DNA of 14,834 nt from JAISFI01 sp031553775 (lineage in GTDB: Bacteria > Bacteroidota > Bacteroidia > Bacteroidales > Azobacteroidaceae): NCBI GenBank assembly GCA_031553775.1, contig JAVBLA010000038.1:1-14834 (forward strand), given 5' to 3'. Below are positions 13,390-14,834 of the stretch, in pieces (within the stretch, counting starts at the first letter, position 1; every line of letters begins with the position of its first letter). The translations under genes were made by a program, and so were the position numbers. Below the pieces are notes generated by a model that worked only from the letters and a program-made list of their open reading frames with translations, did no database searches and was not told the DNA's origin.

Positions 13390-14451
13390 ATGAAATACAG
13401 ATCTCTTATTTCCAATACAAGCCTATTCTCCTGTCTGGCTGCCGTATTAATCATGACCGCCTGTAACAATAAAACACAAAAAGAAGGAGAATCAAAAATA
13501 GCCCAGAACCAAAATCCCACTGCCAATATGATTCTCATTAAAGGTGGTGAATTTGAAATGGGAACAGACGACCCCAAAAGTATGCCCAACGAACGGCCGG
13601 CGCATCTTGTTAAGGTAGAAAGTTTCTGGATGGACGAACATCCGGTAACTAATGCTGAGTTCCGACGCTTCGTGGAAGCAACCGGCTACAAAACAACTGC
13701 CGAACGTGCCGTAGACTGGGAAGACCTGAAAAAACAACTGCCTCCGGGCACATCCAAACCAGACGACTCTGTTTTACTTCCCGGATCAATGGTATTCACC
13801 CCTCCCTCTCATCAGGTAGATTTAATGGATATGTCGGGATGGTGGACCTGGACCACCGGCGCAAACTGGCTGCACCCGCAAGGACCGAACAGTACGATCG
13901 AAGGGAAAGAAGATTACCCGGTCACACAGGTCTCCTGGGATGATGCCAACGCTTACGCCCAATGGGCGGGCAAACGGTTACCTACAGAAGCCGAATGGGA
14001 ATACGCCGCCTGGGGAGGAGCAAAAGGCACCCGTTATTACTGGGGAAATGAACTGGAAGAAAACGGAAAATACATGGCCAATACATTTACCGGTAGCTTT
14101 CCTTACGAAAACACCATTGCTGACGGATTCGAAGGTCTGGCTCCCATCAATTCGTTCCCTCCTAACGGATATGGATTATACGATATGGCAGGCAATGTAT
14201 GGAACTGGACTGCCGACCTGTACAACGACACAAATCATGCAGAATTATCGGCTGCCTGCTATGCTCCGGGAGCAAATCCGCGCCAGATGGGCGCTGCTGT
14301 TCCCGACGAATTCCGCAGGGTAACCAAAGGTGGATCCTTTTTATGCAACCCGTCGTATTGCGAAAGCTATCGGCCGACTGCGCGCAGGGGAACTCCGCAT
14401 GATACCGGGATGGAACATATCGGGTTTCGTTGCGTGAAAAATGCAGGGTAA
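13390..14451 (+). CDS. Lipoprotein formylglycine-generating enzyme (FGE/SUMF1)
   Basis: This 353-residue protein has a lipoprotein-type signal (SLFSCLAAVLIMTAC, Cys25) and an FGE-sulfatase domain at ~46-350. It resembles true FGE, not just the broad superfamily: MILIKGGEFEMGTDD (47-61), FWMDEHPVTNAEF (79-91), GANWLHPQGPNSTI (157-170), VSWDDANAYAQWAGKRLPTEAEWEY (181-205), FPPNGYGLYDMAGNVWNWT (256-274) and RVTKGGSFLCNPSYCESYR (310-328). C319 and C324 occupy the places of the copper-binding C336 and C341 of human FGE, with the same C-x4-C spacing. The known reaction uses Cu(I) and O2 to turn the sulfatase Cys into formylglycine. A lipid anchor would place this one in the periplasm or on the outer membrane, on the far side from anSME. 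It follows the sulfatase gene by 149 bases and two hairpins. Confidence 0.92.
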   Translation: MKYRSLISNTSLFSCLAAVLIMTACNNKTQKEGESKIAQNQNPTANMILIKGGEFEMGTDDPKSMPNERPAHLVKVESFWMDEHPVTNAEFRRFVEATGYKTTAERAVDWEDLKKQLPPGTSKPDDSVLLPGSMVFTPPSHQVDLMDMSGWWTWTTGANWLHPQGPNSTIEGKEDYPVTQVSWDDANAYAQWAGKRLPTEAEWEYAAWGGAKGTRYYWGNELEENGKYMANTFTGSFPYENTIADGFEGLAPINSFPPNGYGLYDMAGNVWNWTADLYNDTNHAELSAACYAPGANPRQMGAAVPDEFRRVTKGGSFLCNPSYCESYRPTARRGTPHDTGMEHIGFRCVKNAG

Positions 14452-14453
14452 TT

Positions 14454-14479
14454 TTTTTCTTATCTCTGTTTAAGAAAAA
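14454..14479 (+). terminator. AT-rich hairpin after FGE
   Basis: TTTTTCTTA (14454-14462) pairs perfectly with TAAGAAAAA (14471-14479) around an 8-base loop, beginning right after the FGE stop codon. Its all-AT stem makes it a weak terminator at best. Confidence 0.35.
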
Positions 14480-14516
14480 CATTCTATTGGGAACTATTTG
14501 AAGGTTTTTAATTAAA

Positions 14517-14573
14517 CAAGGCTGTCGCCTTGGAGGAATTTAAAATTACAAATAGGTCAAGGCTATCGCCTTG
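14517..14573. repeat. Two near-identical CAAGGC stem-loops
   Basis: CAAGGC-TGTC-GCCTTG (14517-14532) and CAAGGC-TATC-GCCTTG (14558-14573) are perfect 6-bp stems with tetraloops differing by one base, spaced 41 bases apart. A third half copy CAAGGCT follows at 14618. The unit is likely a dispersed repeat. Confidence 0.6.
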
Positions 14574-14580
14574 GGATTAT

Positions 14581-14608
14581 ATCCTTTTTGTCTTGAAACA
14601 AAAAGGAT
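14581..14608. terminator. Strong 11-bp hairpin
   Basis: ATCCTTTTTGT (14581-14591) pairs perfectly with ACAAAAAGGAT (14598-14608) around CTTGAA. It could act as a terminator on the plus strand for the FGE unit, although no T-run follows; it looks part of the dispersed repeat. Confidence 0.45.
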
Positions 14609-14629
14609 CAAAAAGTTCAAGGCTGCATC

Positions 14630-14743
14630 CCATTGGCTAAAAAATACTGCGTTGCGGCTAAACGAATCGAACTCGCACCTCCGGTGCTCAAACAGCGCTT
14701 CGTTCTTAACGCCTTCACTACGTATTTTTCTTAACGCCAATGG
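14630..14743. repeat. 114-base imperfect palindrome
   Basis: CCATTGGC at 14630-14637 pairs with GCCAATGG at 14736-14743. Inward, TAA-AAAATAC pairs with GTATTTTT-CTTA, and CTAAACGAA with TTCGTTCTTAA, with small gaps. The centre holds GCACC-TCC-GGTGC (14675-14687). The arms are about 45 bases. It could extrude as a cruciform or fold as RNA on either strand. Confidence 0.6.
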
Positions 14744-14804
14744 CCCGAGGCCGGGAGCGGAGCCGCATCGGTAGTTCTTTTAATCAATAAATATTTTGTA
14801 GAAG

Positions 14805-14827
14805 GGTTATTCTGTTTGACAATAACC
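14805..14827. repeat. Small hairpin at right edge
   Basis: GGTTATT (14805-14811) pairs perfectly with AATAACC (14821-14827) around a 9-base loop. It lies outside the palindrome and may belong to the control region of a gene beyond the window. Confidence 0.35.
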
Positions 14828-14834
14828 GTCATTG

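Larger units (their letters stand above)
14452..14834. repeat. Hairpin-rich intergenic repeat region
   Basis: No credible gene is present in the last 383 bases. It holds, in order, an AT hairpin, two near-identical CAAGGC stem-loops, an 11-bp-stem hairpin, a 114-base imperfect palindrome and a terminal hairpin. From memory it resembles multi-copy intergenic repeats common in Bacteroidales; that could not be searched here. Short ORFs on both strands are by-products of the palindrome. Confidence 0.65.

Noticed and set aside
1..14451. Polysaccharide utilisation locus with SusC/SusD pair and sulfatase
   Set aside because: The receptor at the left edge has no SusD neighbour in the window and is over 9 kb from the sulfatase, with unrelated genes between.
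14546..14774. Overlapping small ORFs on both strands (64 and 67 codons)
   Set aside because: They lie in the 114-base palindrome and hairpins, have no domain-like pattern, and their opposite-strand overlap is explained by the repeat.

Overview
This window looks like chromosomal DNA of an anaerobic Bacteroidota, most likely a Bacteroidales gut-type organism. Four things point there. Several intergenic gaps carry the Bacteroidota -7 promoter element TAnnTTTG (once with a well-spaced TTTG at -33). There is a TonB-dependent receptor with a carboxypeptidase-like N-terminal domain. There are anaerobe-type Fe-S proteins (an EFR1-type flavodoxin/ferredoxin fusion and a radical-SAM sulfatase maturase). 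There are Bacteroidota lipoprotein signals. The genus cannot be fixed from the sequence. I see no tRNA, rRNA, CRISPR array, transposase or phage structural gene.

Layout. 1-2253 (minus) is the first 751 codons of a TonB-dependent outer-membrane receptor that runs off the left edge. 2378-3703 holds a divergent pair: an EFR1-family protein (minus) and a small CGGC-domain protein (plus). 3715-5861 (minus) is a two-gene unit, an MFS exporter followed 14 bases later by a DUF5131 (phage Gp37/Gp68-type) protein. 6000-6428 is a PhnB-like VOC protein, convergent with an exported cupin protein (6463-7014, minus); the two share a 9-bp-stem hairpin. 7320-8995 (minus) holds a DEDDh exonuclease, a MarR-type regulator, and a translationally coupled pair of a thioredoxin-fold lipoprotein and a DUF6132 membrane protein. 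8996-9373 is a structured divergent control region with a promoter, a palindromic operator candidate and a long inverted repeat.

9374-14451 (plus) is the most interesting part and reads as a sulfatase production locus. It encodes an anaerobic sulfatase-maturating enzyme (anSME), then, 16 bases on, a trigger-factor-like chaperone that lacks the PPIase domain. Next come a Sec-exported sulfatase with a C-T-A-G-R maturation motif and a lipoprotein closely resembling the aerobic formylglycine-generating enzyme (FGE), with both copper-binding cysteines present. My inference is a self-contained module: a dedicated chaperone may hold the nascent sulfatase for the cytoplasmic radical-SAM enzyme, while an envelope-anchored oxygen-dependent enzyme may convert the same cysteine after export. 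Pairing the anaerobic and aerobic maturation chemistries around one sulfatase, with a private chaperone, is the strongest candidate here for an undescribed system.

14452-14834 has no credible gene. It is packed with hairpins, including two near-identical stem-loops and a 114-base imperfect palindrome, and resembles a dispersed intergenic repeat.
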